Source: CAXTTV01 sp964247295 (GTDB lineage Bacteria > Chloroflexota > Ktedonobacteria > Ktedonobacterales > Ktedonobacteraceae). Taken from it: a stretch of 31,197 nt of DNA. The position numbers and the translations under genes were made by a program. The notes below the pieces were generated by a model. It did not search any database, was not told where the DNA came from, and was given only the letters and a program-made list of their open reading frames with translations. This document shows, in pieces, positions 1 through 6,947 of this stretch. Within the stretch, counting starts at the first letter, position 1. The number at the start of each line of letters is the position of its first letter. Location of the stretch: the NCBI GenBank assembly GCA_964247295.1, contig CAXTTV010000033.1, positions 1 to 31,197 on the forward strand, given 5' to 3'.

Positions 1-90
1 CTGTTAAGAAGTGGAGAGTCTTGCTACGAAGACAAAAGGGGTCAGACACCCCCGTGGGAAAGCACCCTCACCTGTGTCGCAAATAAAAAA

Positions 91-124
91 AAGCAGACCT
101 TTCATTTAGCTGAAAGGTCTGCTT
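91..124 (-). terminator. Intrinsic terminator of the coaBC transcript
   Basis: A perfect 14-bp inverted repeat (91-104 with 111-124) encloses a 6-nt loop. Read on the minus strand it is followed by a run of eight T (the A tract at 83-90). It lies 14 bases past the stop of the coiled-coil protein gene and probably ends the coaBC transcript. Bases 1-82 to its left hold no gene that I can support. Confidence 0.88.
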
Positions 125-137
125 ATGTATAAAAAGG

Positions 138-641
138 TCAAAGAACAAAGCTATCGGCAAGACCGGTACGGGCATTCCCGTTCTCACGCTTCTCGCTATT
201 AAGATTAACATTCTGTTGACCGCCAGTATTTGTACGGTTGGCCTGATACCCATTGCCATTCTGAGGAGGCGCGCTGGTTGGAGTGGGAGGAGTTTGCAAG
301 CTCTGCAACGAGGCCTGAGCCTGAGCATTCATGCCCGCGCCACCCTGATCAGTAGCGAGCTGAATGGTTTTTCCCTCGATCACCACAGCGACACCAATCC
401 CACGTCGGAGATCACTAAGCTGACGACGCAGCTCGCGATTCTCAGCCTCCAACGCGTCCATTAACTTCTTTTGCTCAAGCAGCATCTGAGCGATGCCTTC
501 AAAACCAGCGCTAGCAGCACGATCCATGCTGGATTCCTCCTGCGAATTTCGTGAACCCAATAAATCTAGAAACAAACTTCCCATAGATAGCCCCTTGTCC
601 ACACGCATCACCATCCCACCATCCCAGAATACCATCTCCAC
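138..641 (-). CDS. Small coiled-coil protein of unknown function
   Basis: I do not recognise a family. The protein has up to 167 residues. The middle (about residues 45-80) is a charged heptad-like helix (KKLMDALEAENRELRRQLSDL) of coiled-coil type, then a short beta-like stretch (GVAVVIEGKTIQLA), then a Gln/Asn/Pro/Thr-rich tail that looks disordered. There is no signal peptide or membrane span, so it is probably cytoplasmic and oligomeric. The 641 start is GTG with its purine-rich box very close. In-frame ATGs at 635 and 584 are also possible, and the one at 584 has an AAGGGG box six bases upstream and may be the true start. It lies 35 bases after the coaBC stop on the same strand with no terminator between, so the two genes are probably co-transcribed. 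Confidence 0.6.
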   Translation of the reverse strand: MEMVFWDGGMVMRVDKGLSMGSLFLDLLGSRNSQEESSMDRAASAGFEGIAQMLLEQKKLMDALEAENRELRRQLSDLRRGIGVAVVIEGKTIQLATDQGGAGMNAQAQASLQSLQTPPTPTSAPPQNGNGYQANRTNTGGQQNVNLNSEKRENGNARTGLADSFVL

Positions 642-676
642 AATCCCCTCTACATCCCAACATTGGGTGAATACAT

Positions 677-1945
677 TTACAAGGGTATAATACGATCCCA
701 GATAGCTACCGCGACATCCGCTTTTGGGAGCGTCGGCAGGTGTTCGGTCCGACCATCGGCATAGAAAAGCGAGACACGATTGGTATCGGTACCAAAGCCA
801 CTATCAGTACGACTGACATCATTGGCAACCAGCAGGTCAAGTCCCTTGCTTGTCACCTTGGAACGAGCGTACTGCTCCAGATCGTGAGTCTCGGCGGCGA
901 AACCAATGAGGATCAAACGCTTTCGCGGCCTCTCCAAGGAATGAGAATGCACATCATCAAACCCGGTCGGGTGCTCTGTGAGCTCCCCAATTTCCGCCAA
1001 AATATCCGGATTCTTCACCAGATGCAGAGTAAGCGACTCAACCTGATCGTTCCCCTGAGTATTTGCGGACCCTTTTTTTATTTTATACCGTGCAGGCTCT
1101 GCCGGTCGAAAGTCCGCGACCGCAGCACTCATCACCAGTACATCCGCATCGACGATCGCACGTTGAACGGCATCTCGCATCTGTATAGCAGTCTCAACTG
1201 ACCATACATCAATGCCATAAGGCGGATCTAAAGCTACAGGACCAGAGATAAGCGTGACTCGCGCTCCCCGGTTACGAGCCTCGGTCGCCAGGGCGTAGCC
1301 CATCTTACCAGATGAACGATTTCCTAAATAGCGAACTGGGTCGATCGGCTCTTGCGTGCCACCTGCTGTTATAACGACGTGACGGCCCGCAAGGTCACCG
1401 GACTGCCCTAAAGTCATCTCTATAGCCCCAAGTAAGGTTGAGGTCTCTGGTAAACGTCCAGGACCGATATCCCCGGAGGCCAGTCGTCCCACCTCCGGCT
1501 CAATCACCAGAGCCCCACGCTTCTTTAGTATCTCCAGATTACTCTGGGTCGCCTGATGTGTATACATCGCATGATACATAGCTGGTGCCAGGATCAGGGG
1601 TGCGCGCGTCGCCAGAGCTACTGTCGTCACCATATTATCCGCATGCCCATGCGCCAGTCTGGCGATTGTGTTCGCCGTCGCCGGCACGATCGCTAAGAGG
1701 TCCGCCTGTTGGGCTAAAGAGATATGAAGTTCCGCAGCCTCACCGGATGATTCCCAAAGGTTCATATAAACCTTGCGATGACTTAAAGCGGAGAACGTCA
1801 GTGGACTGACAAACTCCTCTGCCCGCTCCGTTAAGATAACATCGACCAGGGCTCCAGCCTGTTGCAAGCGGCTAACTAACTCGACCGCTTTATAAGAAGC
1901 TATCCCTCCACACACACCAATAATAATCTTTTTTGCGATTAGCAC
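677..1945 (-). CDS. coaBC: Bifunctional phosphopantothenoylcysteine decarboxylase / phosphopantothenate-cysteine ligase
   Basis: CoaBC performs two consecutive steps of coenzyme A synthesis in the cytoplasm: joining cysteine to 4'-phosphopantothenate (CoaB) and FMN-dependent decarboxylation of the product (CoaC). The 422 residues match the usual length. The N-terminal flavoprotein half (about 1-180) shows GVCGGIASYKA, the catalytic His (HISLAQ, His74) and PATANTIARLAHGHADN. The C-terminal ligase half (about 185-422) shows ITAGGTQEPIDPVR, GNRSSGKMG, AAVADFRP and a KIKK lysine motif. Two positions differ from the E. coli enzyme: the Asn of the PxMNxxM motif is Tyr124, and the Cys of the ACGDxGxGR loop is Ser157. 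The start is a GTG with only a weak ribosome site. It is followed by a small coiled-coil gene. Confidence 0.95.
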   Translation of the reverse strand: MLIAKKIIIGVCGGIASYKAVELVSRLQQAGALVDVILTERAEEFVSPLTFSALSHRKVYMNLWESSGEAAELHISLAQQADLLAIVPATANTIARLAHGHADNMVTTVALATRAPLILAPAMYHAMYTHQATQSNLEILKKRGALVIEPEVGRLASGDIGPGRLPETSTLLGAIEMTLGQSGDLAGRHVVITAGGTQEPIDPVRYLGNRSSGKMGYALATEARNRGARVTLISGPVALDPPYGIDVWSVETAIQMRDAVQRAIVDADVLVMSAAVADFRPAEPARYKIKKGSANTQGNDQVESLTLHLVKNPDILAEIGELTEHPTGFDDVHSHSLERPRKRLILIGFAAETHDLEQYARSKVTSKGLDLLVANDVSRTDSGFGTDTNRVSLFYADGRTEHLPTLPKADVAVAIWDRIIPL

Positions 1946-2306
1946 TTTTCATTGCTCGTTCTTTGCATACATGGGCCACCCCGACGAGGACATTTTTACA
2001 ATAGCATATGATCTATTGTCTCGCAAGAATGACACCGAAAGTACCAACATGATACATTTTTTTGTGTTAAAAACTTTTTTGCTCTATCTATTTAACTATC
2101 TTGTGCATACTTGCTCTTCTACAAAAGAACGCGGAACCATGGTTTTTTAGGAATAGTTATGTGCCAATTTGGATGCCAGTCGACATACATGTAAATATAT
2201 ACATGTTTATACGTGTGTATATTTCGTTAAGGCATTTTGTGTATTTTTGACATGTTCTTTCCTGACTACTGTCAGTGCTTTTTTTGTTGGATACAAGGAG
2301 GTTTGT
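1946..2306. other. Divergent intergenic region with an AT-rich motif cluster
   Basis: No gene is visible here. The region lies between the divergently transcribed coaBC and the 70-residue membrane protein and must hold both promoters. Within it, 2183-2221 is a very AT-rich tract with three near copies of TACATGT (starting at 2186, 2200 and 2210, the last as TACGTGT) and an ATATACA...TGTATAT inverted repeat (2197-2221). It could be an operator. I could not fix either promoter with confidence. Confidence 0.35.
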
Positions 2307-2519
2307 ATGTCTCAGCCGCAGCCGCTCTATAACCAGATGGGTATGGCTTCTTCACGCCGCCGTGGTGGTACCAGTACCACAGTAAAAATTGTGATTGCGG
2401 TCCTGGCCCTGTTGATCCTGCTGGAGATTGGCTTTATCGCCTATTCCCTGATTACATCGACCGTTCCCGGCATTACCCCAAGTGATCCGGTTCAGCAATC
2501 GCAGATCCTGCACTGGTAA
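2307..2519 (+). CDS. Small single-span membrane protein
   Basis: This is a 70-residue protein of no recognised family. It begins MSQPQPLYNQMGMASSRRRGG, a short polar tail with an Arg cluster, followed by one hydrophobic span (about residues 27-49, VKIVIAVLALLILLEIGF) and a short outside tail ending in HW. The positive-inside rule predicts the N-terminus in the cytoplasm. The start ATG is chosen because a strong AAGGAGG box lies six to seven bases upstream; the longer frame upstream (from 2169) has no such site. A perfect 23-bp hairpin follows directly, so it is probably a single-gene transcript. The Q/P-rich opening resembles the tails of the two DUF4870 proteins further on, but this is only a compositional likeness. 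Confidence 0.65.
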   Translation: MSQPQPLYNQMGMASSRRRGGTSTTVKIVIAVLALLILLEIGFIAYSLITSTVPGITPSDPVQQSQILHW

Positions 2520-2522
2520 GAT

Positions 2523-2574
2523 CCTATATAAAAGAGGGAGGAAGCTATACGGCTTCCTCCCTCTTTTATATAGG
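2523..2574 (+). terminator. Bidirectional intrinsic terminator
   Basis: A perfect 23-bp inverted repeat (2523-2545 with 2552-2574) encloses a 6-nt loop, with a GC core (GAGGGAGGAAGC) and A/T-rich outer ends that supply a U-rich tail in both directions. It lies four bases after the small membrane protein gene and 15 bases beyond the 3' end of tRNA-Phe on the other strand, so it probably ends both transcripts. Confidence 0.85.
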
Positions 2575-2588
2575 CCAAAAATAGAAAG

Positions 2589-2661
<73 letters not shown>

Positions 2662-3022
2662 ATACGCCTTGATGCCACTTGACTACGCGCACTACTATAC
2701 TACGTTCAGGATTCTCTGTCAACCACCTTTTCATCCAATTTCTCTTCAGGTTATCTTTTTGTTGCTCTCTTTTTTCTTTTCCTCTTGCCGATGTTTCAAA
2801 ATGTCCATAGCGATCTATTACAGTAATAGGATGGACCGGTGTACGCAAGGACATTAGTCCTGCATATCAGGTGATGTTAGCAGTAACTGCAATAGGTATG
2901 CGCTAATATATCTATCTACACACGGTTTATTATGAAAGTGGTTCGCCCAGGGGTGTTCTCCCCGCGATGAAGCGGCCACCTTGGACATGTTGGCTCGTTG
3001 TAACTGTAATGAGGAGAGGTTA
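2662..3022 (+). other. Long leader with a series of hairpins upstream of the LysM-CHAP gene
   Basis: No gene is visible. The second half contains several short inverted repeats: CTATTA/TAATAG (2815-2829), AGGAC/GTCCT (2848-2861), TTAGC/GCTAA (2877-2906), and a nested set in which GTGG/CCAC (2938-2979) encloses GGGG/CCCC (2950-2963) and CCGC/GCGG. This could be a structured regulatory RNA. I compared it by eye with the c-di-AMP and c-di-GMP riboswitch consensus patterns and found no convincing match, so no class is claimed. Confidence 0.3.
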
Positions 3023-3715
3023 ATGCATATTCCCTTACGAATATGGCACTACTTCAAGGAAAATCGTTTCGCTCGCTTGCTTACGGCACAGATTGTCATT
3101 GTTGCGATCGTTGGATTATCTCTTGTCGGTGGTTCGATGGGAGCAAACCTATTTGGCGCTTCCGCTCAATCTTGTTCTAAAAACGATACTACGTACACTG
3201 TGGTGCGTGGAGATTCTCTTGATTCGGTCGCGAAACATCACCATACGACTATACAGAACCTGGCTTCCCATAACCACCTGAATAAGCCTTATGTACTCTC
3301 GACCGGGCAACACCTATGTGTACCTCCCCAGCCCAAACCTGTCCAACATCCGGCTAAGGGCTGGGCAAATACATTCCCTGAGGGTCAGTGCACATGGTGG
3401 GCCGATGAGCGCTTCCGCCAGCTTCATGGCTTTTTTGTTCCCTGGAACCACGGTGGAGCAGAGGCCTGGCAATGGAAGGATCGCGCCCGTGATTTCCACT
3501 GGAAGGTCTCTGGCACACCTGTGAAAGGGGCGATTGTGGATCTTCAGCCTGGTGTCCATGGAGCCTGGGATAGCGGCCACGTGGCTGTCGTTGAAAAAGT
3601 TCTACGCAACGGACATTTTGTCGCCAGTAATATGAATTGGGGCTCCGATCCCTACGCGGTTGTCAATGTGGAGTTTACTCCTGGTGCCGGCGTTTCATTT
3701 ATTACTTACCAGTAA
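3023..3715 (+). CDS. Secreted LysM-CHAP peptidoglycan hydrolase
   Basis: This 230-residue exported protein probably cleaves peptidoglycan peptides as an amidase or endopeptidase. Residues about 20-48 form a signal/anchor helix. A LysM domain (about 57-101, YTVVRGDSLDSVA ... LSTGQHLCVP) should bind the glycan, and a CHAP domain (about 115-230) carries the nucleophile in EGQCTWW (Cys123), the His in WDSGHVAVVE (His186) and a polar residue in ASNMNWG. The start ATG has GAGGAGAGG just upstream; a longer TTG start at 2981 is possible but lacks support. It has a long hairpin-rich leader and two hairpins after the stop, so it is transcribed alone. The LysM plus CHAP arrangement is typical of cell-wall remodelling enzymes. 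Confidence 0.88.
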   Translation: MHIPLRIWHYFKENRFARLLTAQIVIVAIVGLSLVGGSMGANLFGASAQSCSKNDTTYTVVRGDSLDSVAKHHHTTIQNLASHNHLNKPYVLSTGQHLCVPPQPKPVQHPAKGWANTFPEGQCTWWADERFRQLHGFFVPWNHGGAEAWQWKDRARDFHWKVSGTPVKGAIVDLQPGVHGAWDSGHVAVVEKVLRNGHFVASNMNWGSDPYAVVNVEFTPGAGVSFITYQ

Positions 3716-3744
3716 AAGCTTTCCGGTTGCGATAGAAAAGTTTC

Positions 3745-3777
3745 TTCCAGCAATTGACCGAGCCACAGTTGCTGGAA
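3745..3777 (+). terminator. Hairpin after the LysM-CHAP gene
   Basis: A 9-bp perfect stem, TTCCAGCAA with TTGCTGGAA, encloses a 15-nt loop 30 bases past the stop. It has no T run of its own and precedes a stronger hairpin, so it may stabilise the 3' end rather than terminate. Confidence 0.4.
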
Positions 3778-3781
3778 AAGA

Positions 3782-3823
3782 TTGATCCCCTCTCTCATAA
3801 ATGTTGAGAAGAGGGGGTCAATT
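3782..3823 (+). terminator. Intrinsic terminator of the LysM-CHAP gene
   Basis: An imperfect stem of about 17 bp (3782-3798 with 3806-3823, one G-U pair and one bulge) with a CCCCTCT/AGAGGGG core is followed by an A/T-rich tail (TATATTTT). It lies about 65 bases after the stop. Confidence 0.75.
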
Positions 3824-3924
3824 ATATTTTCATCCTCAAAAAGTTTTGATCTATTAACTATTATAATTTATTAAACATAGTTCATCACTAACTTATATCC
3901 CAAATTATTCTTAAGTAATGAAGC

Positions 3925-4788
3925 TTACTTTTTCTTATTCCTTTCACTTGCCTCTATAAAGTCCATATCCATAAGATCTTCCAGCTTACGAGCAGTATCT
4001 GTTTGTAGTGATGGCACTTCCATAACCATTCGCAAGGATGGTATTTCTGATACTAATACTATTGGATGAAAAAGCAATCGTCCAACCAAAGGATGTTCAA
4101 TCTCTTTATATTTCCCATGAACTGCACGAATATCGTGCCGGGGCCACCATTCCCGAAACTCTGGACTTATTTGGTGAAGGTCTGCAACGAGATCTTTAAA
4201 CCAGGACTCTCTAACAAATCGGTCACAGCTAGCCCGGAAAAGAGCCAATACGCTCTGCGCCTCTTCTTCCCAATTAACGAGCCTTTGTCGTTGTGCAGGA
4301 TGAGTAAATACAAACCTCAGAATGTTACGTTCTTTTAGAGCCATTTTCTCAAAGTTAGCAAAAACACGACACGCTGCCTGGTTCCAGGCAACCAGATCCC
4401 ATCTTTGGTTTGAAACATAGGCTGGATAAGTTTCCAGGGCATCAAGAATCTGTTGCATTGCTGGATCAATAGTAGGTGTGACTTCAGAAAATACATATGG
4501 TAAAGGGACTTGTGCCAAAACGAATAAATGATTTTCCTCTTCAGGCGTGAGGCTTAGCACCTTAGCAATACTCTTCAGGACCTGGGCTGAAACTGTAATC
4601 ACACGCCCTTGCTCTAACCAGACATACCATGTCACTCCAATCCCTGCTAAATAAGCTAATTCTTCTCGACGCAAGCCAGGTGTACGGCGACGCTTCCCCG
4701 GCGGCAATCCTACTTCCGATGGTGATATCTGGGCTCTTTTCTTACGCAAAAAGTTAGCTAACTCCATGCGCCGTTCTTGATTTTTCAT
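3925..4788 (-). CDS. XRE-family regulator with MmyB-type ligand domain
   Basis: The 287-residue protein has an N-terminal helix-turn-helix (about 5-70) with RRTPGLRREELAYLAGIGVTWY, the hallmark of this family, and WLEQGR. It is followed by an MmyB-like domain (about 95-270; YVSNQRWDLVAWNQAACRVF, then WWPRHDIR), which in relatives resembles a PAS fold and may bind a small fatty ligand. It is a cytoplasmic DNA-binding regulator. The start chosen is the ATG at 4788, where AGGAGG lies four bases upstream; a GTG nine codons earlier is less likely because that box then falls inside the gene. It is divergent from the GlcG/HbpS gene, its likely target (inferred from position only). The base composition here is more AT-rich than in the housekeeping genes nearby, which hints at acquisition. 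Confidence 0.85.
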   Translation of the reverse strand: MKNQERRMELANFLRKKRAQISPSEVGLPPGKRRRTPGLRREELAYLAGIGVTWYVWLEQGRVITVSAQVLKSIAKVLSLTPEEENHLFVLAQVPLPYVFSEVTPTIDPAMQQILDALETYPAYVSNQRWDLVAWNQAACRVFANFEKMALKERNILRFVFTHPAQRQRLVNWEEEAQSVLALFRASCDRFVRESWFKDLVADLHQISPEFREWWPRHDIRAVHGKYKEIEHPLVGRLLFHPIVLVSEIPSLRMVMEVPSLQTDTARKLEDLMDMDFIEASERNKKK

Positions 4789-4980
4789 CCATCCTCCTAA
4801 ACCTGATAGTTCCACTACTAGGATAAATACACTCCTGGTTCTAGAATAGCAACCTCTTTTATACTTTTATGAGCACACATAAACAAAATCATGTTCAGGA
4901 GAAAGACTTTCTATCAAAAATAGAAGTAATTATACTTGTGTGTTAGAAAAGATGTTTGCGCTTAGAAGGGAAAGCAAGTA
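4789..4980. promoter_or_regulatory. Divergent promoter region of the MmyB-type regulator and GlcG gene
   Basis: This 192-base AT-rich spacer separates two divergent starts. A plausible -10 element TATACT (4931-4936) faces the GlcG gene, and an inverted repeat TTCTAT/ATAGAA (4909-4925) overlaps the -35 zone, which is where a repressor would bind. The operator role is inference; only the repeat and its position are seen. Confidence 0.35.
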
Positions 4981-5403
4981 ATGAATATTACGCTTGAACA
5001 GGCTCAAAAAGCCCTTGAGAATGGTCTTTATGCCTCTATAAAACGCAATGAGGCAACAACGCTGGCTATAATAGATACAGGAGGCAACCTTGTAGCGCTT
5101 ACTCGTATGGATCAAGCAACTCTAATCTCCATTGATACTGCCATTGGTAAGGCTTATACATCTCTCGCTTTGAAACTTGATACTGTGAACCTTAATCCTC
5201 TAGTCCAACCTGGACAAATCCTTTTTGGTCTCCCAACAATCACCCAACAGCCACGTCCTCTCGTTCCGTTCGCAGGTGGAATTCAGCTTCGAGTAAATGA
5301 TGAAGTGGTTGGGGCAATAGGGGTATCCGGAGCACTTACATCTCAAACTGATCATGAAATTGCTCTCGTAGCTCAAGAGGCATTATATAACGAAGAGGAG
5401 TAA
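4981..5403 (+). CDS. GlcG/HbpS family protein (DUF336)
   Basis: This 140-residue protein of the GlcG/HbpS fold matches the usual length. Typical family segments are TLEQAQKALENGL at the start, LAIIDTGGNLVALTRMDQA, AIGKAYTSLAL, and the glycine-rich end IQLRVNDEVVGAIGVSGALTSQTDHEIALVAQEAL. Family members are haem-binding or accessory proteins that often sit beside oxidoreductases or sensor systems; the biochemical role is mostly unknown. There is no signal peptide, so it should be cytoplasmic. AAGGGA lies nine bases before the ATG. It is read divergently from an MmyB-type regulator and ends at its own terminator, forming a two-gene module. Composition is AT-rich like the regulator's. Confidence 0.85.
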   Translation: MNITLEQAQKALENGLYASIKRNEATTLAIIDTGGNLVALTRMDQATLISIDTAIGKAYTSLALKLDTVNLNPLVQPGQILFGLPTITQQPRPLVPFAGGIQLRVNDEVVGAIGVSGALTSQTDHEIALVAQEALYNEEE

Positions 5404-5492
5404 TATAATTGCTCTTTCAGGAAAGAGGGTAACAACAAAAATTTACAAAAAGTAAGAGATCTATAGATCCGATAGATCTCACAAGCTCGAAG

Positions 5493-5550
5493 GAGAAGTG
5501 GCAATAAATTTACAAAGTTTTTCTATGCAGTGTGCCACTTCTCTATTTTT
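5493..5550 (+). terminator. Terminator of the GlcG/HbpS gene
   Basis: An 11-bp perfect stem, GAGAAGTGGCA (5493-5503) with TGCCACTTCTC (5533-5543), encloses a 29-nt loop and is followed by TATTTTT. The long loop makes it less certain than a compact hairpin. Confidence 0.6.
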
Positions 5551-5557
5551 AACCAGA

Positions 5558-5604
5558 CCCCTGATAAAAACGATGGAAAATTCCAAGTCGTTTTTAATCA
5601 AGGG
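5558..5604 (-). terminator. Hairpin after ppk1, probable terminator
   Basis: An inverted repeat, CCCTGAT-AAAAACGA with TCGTTTTT-AATCAAGGG (bulged), lies 23 bases past the ppk1 stop on the minus strand. Its stem is A/T-rich and the U run forms part of the stem. Confidence 0.5.
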
Positions 5605-5626
5605 CTCTATATAGTTAAGCATTCAA

Positions 5627-6940
5627 TCAGGCGTTTGAGGGAATGGCAACAATGGCGTCTTGATTGTAGTCACTGTCTCCCCTGAAAAGCGGATGTGTAA
5701 GAAACCATTCCTGACAATCAAATGGCGGTTCTCCCGGTTCTGGCCGTACGTGAACATACCGACCATCCTCCTGGAGCTCCCGTGAGTTGACGGTATCCAT
5801 CAAGACTTTCTGGATCAGGCGATCCTGGATGACGCGCCGGATCACGGGATCTTCGATTGGGAATAAGGTTTCGACTCGCCCATCCAGGTTACGCTGCATC
5901 ATATCCGCGCTCCCAAGATAAAGCTCTTCTCTTCCCCCATTAGCGAAGTAGTAGATGCGACTGTGCTCCAAGAAACGCCCGACGATGCTGCGCACCCGGA
6001 TATTCTCGCTGATGCCCGCGACTCCAGGCCGGAGACAGCAGATCCCCCGAATACAGAGATCAATGGAGACGCCAGCTTGCGAGGCTTGATACAACGCATA
6101 AATGATCTCTGGATCGACCAGAGCATTCATTTTAAAGAAAATCCGACCGTTCCCATGTTTTTTATGCTTTTCAATCTCTCGGGTGATCTTTTCCAGAACC
6201 GCCTGCCGCAATCCAACTGGCGCGACCAGCAATTTGCGGTAGACGTTCTGACGCGAGTAGCCGGTCAGGGAATTAAAAAGATTGGAGGCGTCGATCGCGA
6301 TATCTTCGTTGCAGGTCAACAGGCCCAGATCCTCATAGATTTTGGCGGTGCTGGCATTATAGTTTCCGGTCCCTAGATGCATATACCGCTTCAATCCGTC
6401 AGCCTCCCGGCGGATCACCAGGGCAACCTTGGCGTGTGTCTTCAGGCCAATCAAACCATAGACAACATGGACGCCCGCTCGCTCTAGAGCTTTGGCCCAC
6501 TCAATATTGTTTTCTTCATCAAAACGGGCTTTTAATTCTACCAGGACCGCGACCTGTTTACCATTGGCGGCTGCCTCTAGCAGAGTATTGACGACGGGCG
6601 AACTAGAACCACCCACGCGATAGAGCGTTTGTTTGATCGCCAGGACGTTGGGATCATGGGCGGCGGCTTTAATAAAATTTACGATGGTATCAAAACTGTC
6701 GTAGGGATGGTGCAGCAGGAGGTCATGCGATTGAATGATGCTGAAAATATCGGTCTCGCTCTCGCCCAGCCGCATTGCGGGTGTTATTCGGCTGACAAAG
6801 GGAGGGTCTTTTAACTGGGGTCGATCCAGCTTATGAAGCTCCATTACGTCTCCGATGCCCAGCGGCCCATCAACAATAGTGAGATCCTCATGGGTAATCT
6901 CCAGGTTGTCCAGGAGGATCTCGCGAATCCGAACCGGCAT
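5627..6940 (-). CDS. ppk1: Polyphosphate kinase, C-terminal two-thirds (frameshifted from the N-terminal part)
   Basis: This is the catalytic part of PPK1, which builds polyphosphate from ATP through a phosphohistidine. From the internal ATG there are 437 residues. Seen are GLKTHAKVALVIRRE with the phosphorylated His, YMHLGTGNYNASTAKIYEDLGL, GRIFFKMNALVDPEIIYALYQAS, GVSIDLCIRGICCLRPG, the second active-site His in EHSRIYYFANGG, and a typical end (RNLDGRVETLFPIEDP). The reading frame is open upstream to 6962 (codons ILAVNPS before the ATG) and continues the PPK1 fold where the upstream frame stops. It is therefore not an independent gene but the second part of a gene interrupted by a one-base shift near 6960-6966. 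The two parts together give about 717 residues, the normal PPK1 length. Confidence 0.9.
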   Translation of the reverse strand: MPVRIREILLDNLEITHEDLTIVDGPLGIGDVMELHKLDRPQLKDPPFVSRITPAMRLGESETDIFSIIQSHDLLLHHPYDSFDTIVNFIKAAAHDPNVLAIKQTLYRVGGSSSPVVNTLLEAAANGKQVAVLVELKARFDEENNIEWAKALERAGVHVVYGLIGLKTHAKVALVIRREADGLKRYMHLGTGNYNASTAKIYEDLGLLTCNEDIAIDASNLFNSLTGYSRQNVYRKLLVAPVGLRQAVLEKITREIEKHKKHGNGRIFFKMNALVDPEIIYALYQASQAGVSIDLCIRGICCLRPGVAGISENIRVRSIVGRFLEHSRIYYFANGGREELYLGSADMMQRNLDGRVETLFPIEDPVIRRVIQDRLIQKVLMDTVNSRELQEDGRYVHVRPEPGEPPFDCQEWFLTHPLFRGDSDYNQDAIVAIPSNA

Positions 6941-6947
6941 CGATGGG

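Noticed and set aside
1..82. Possible end of an insertion element or gene at the left edge
   Set aside because: Only a short GGGG...CCCC inverted repeat is present and no frame or known end sequence can be supported.
2800..3022. c-di-AMP (ydaO) or c-di-GMP riboswitch in the LysM-CHAP leader
   Set aside because: Hairpins are present but I could not find the conserved core segments of either class, so only a structured leader is reported.
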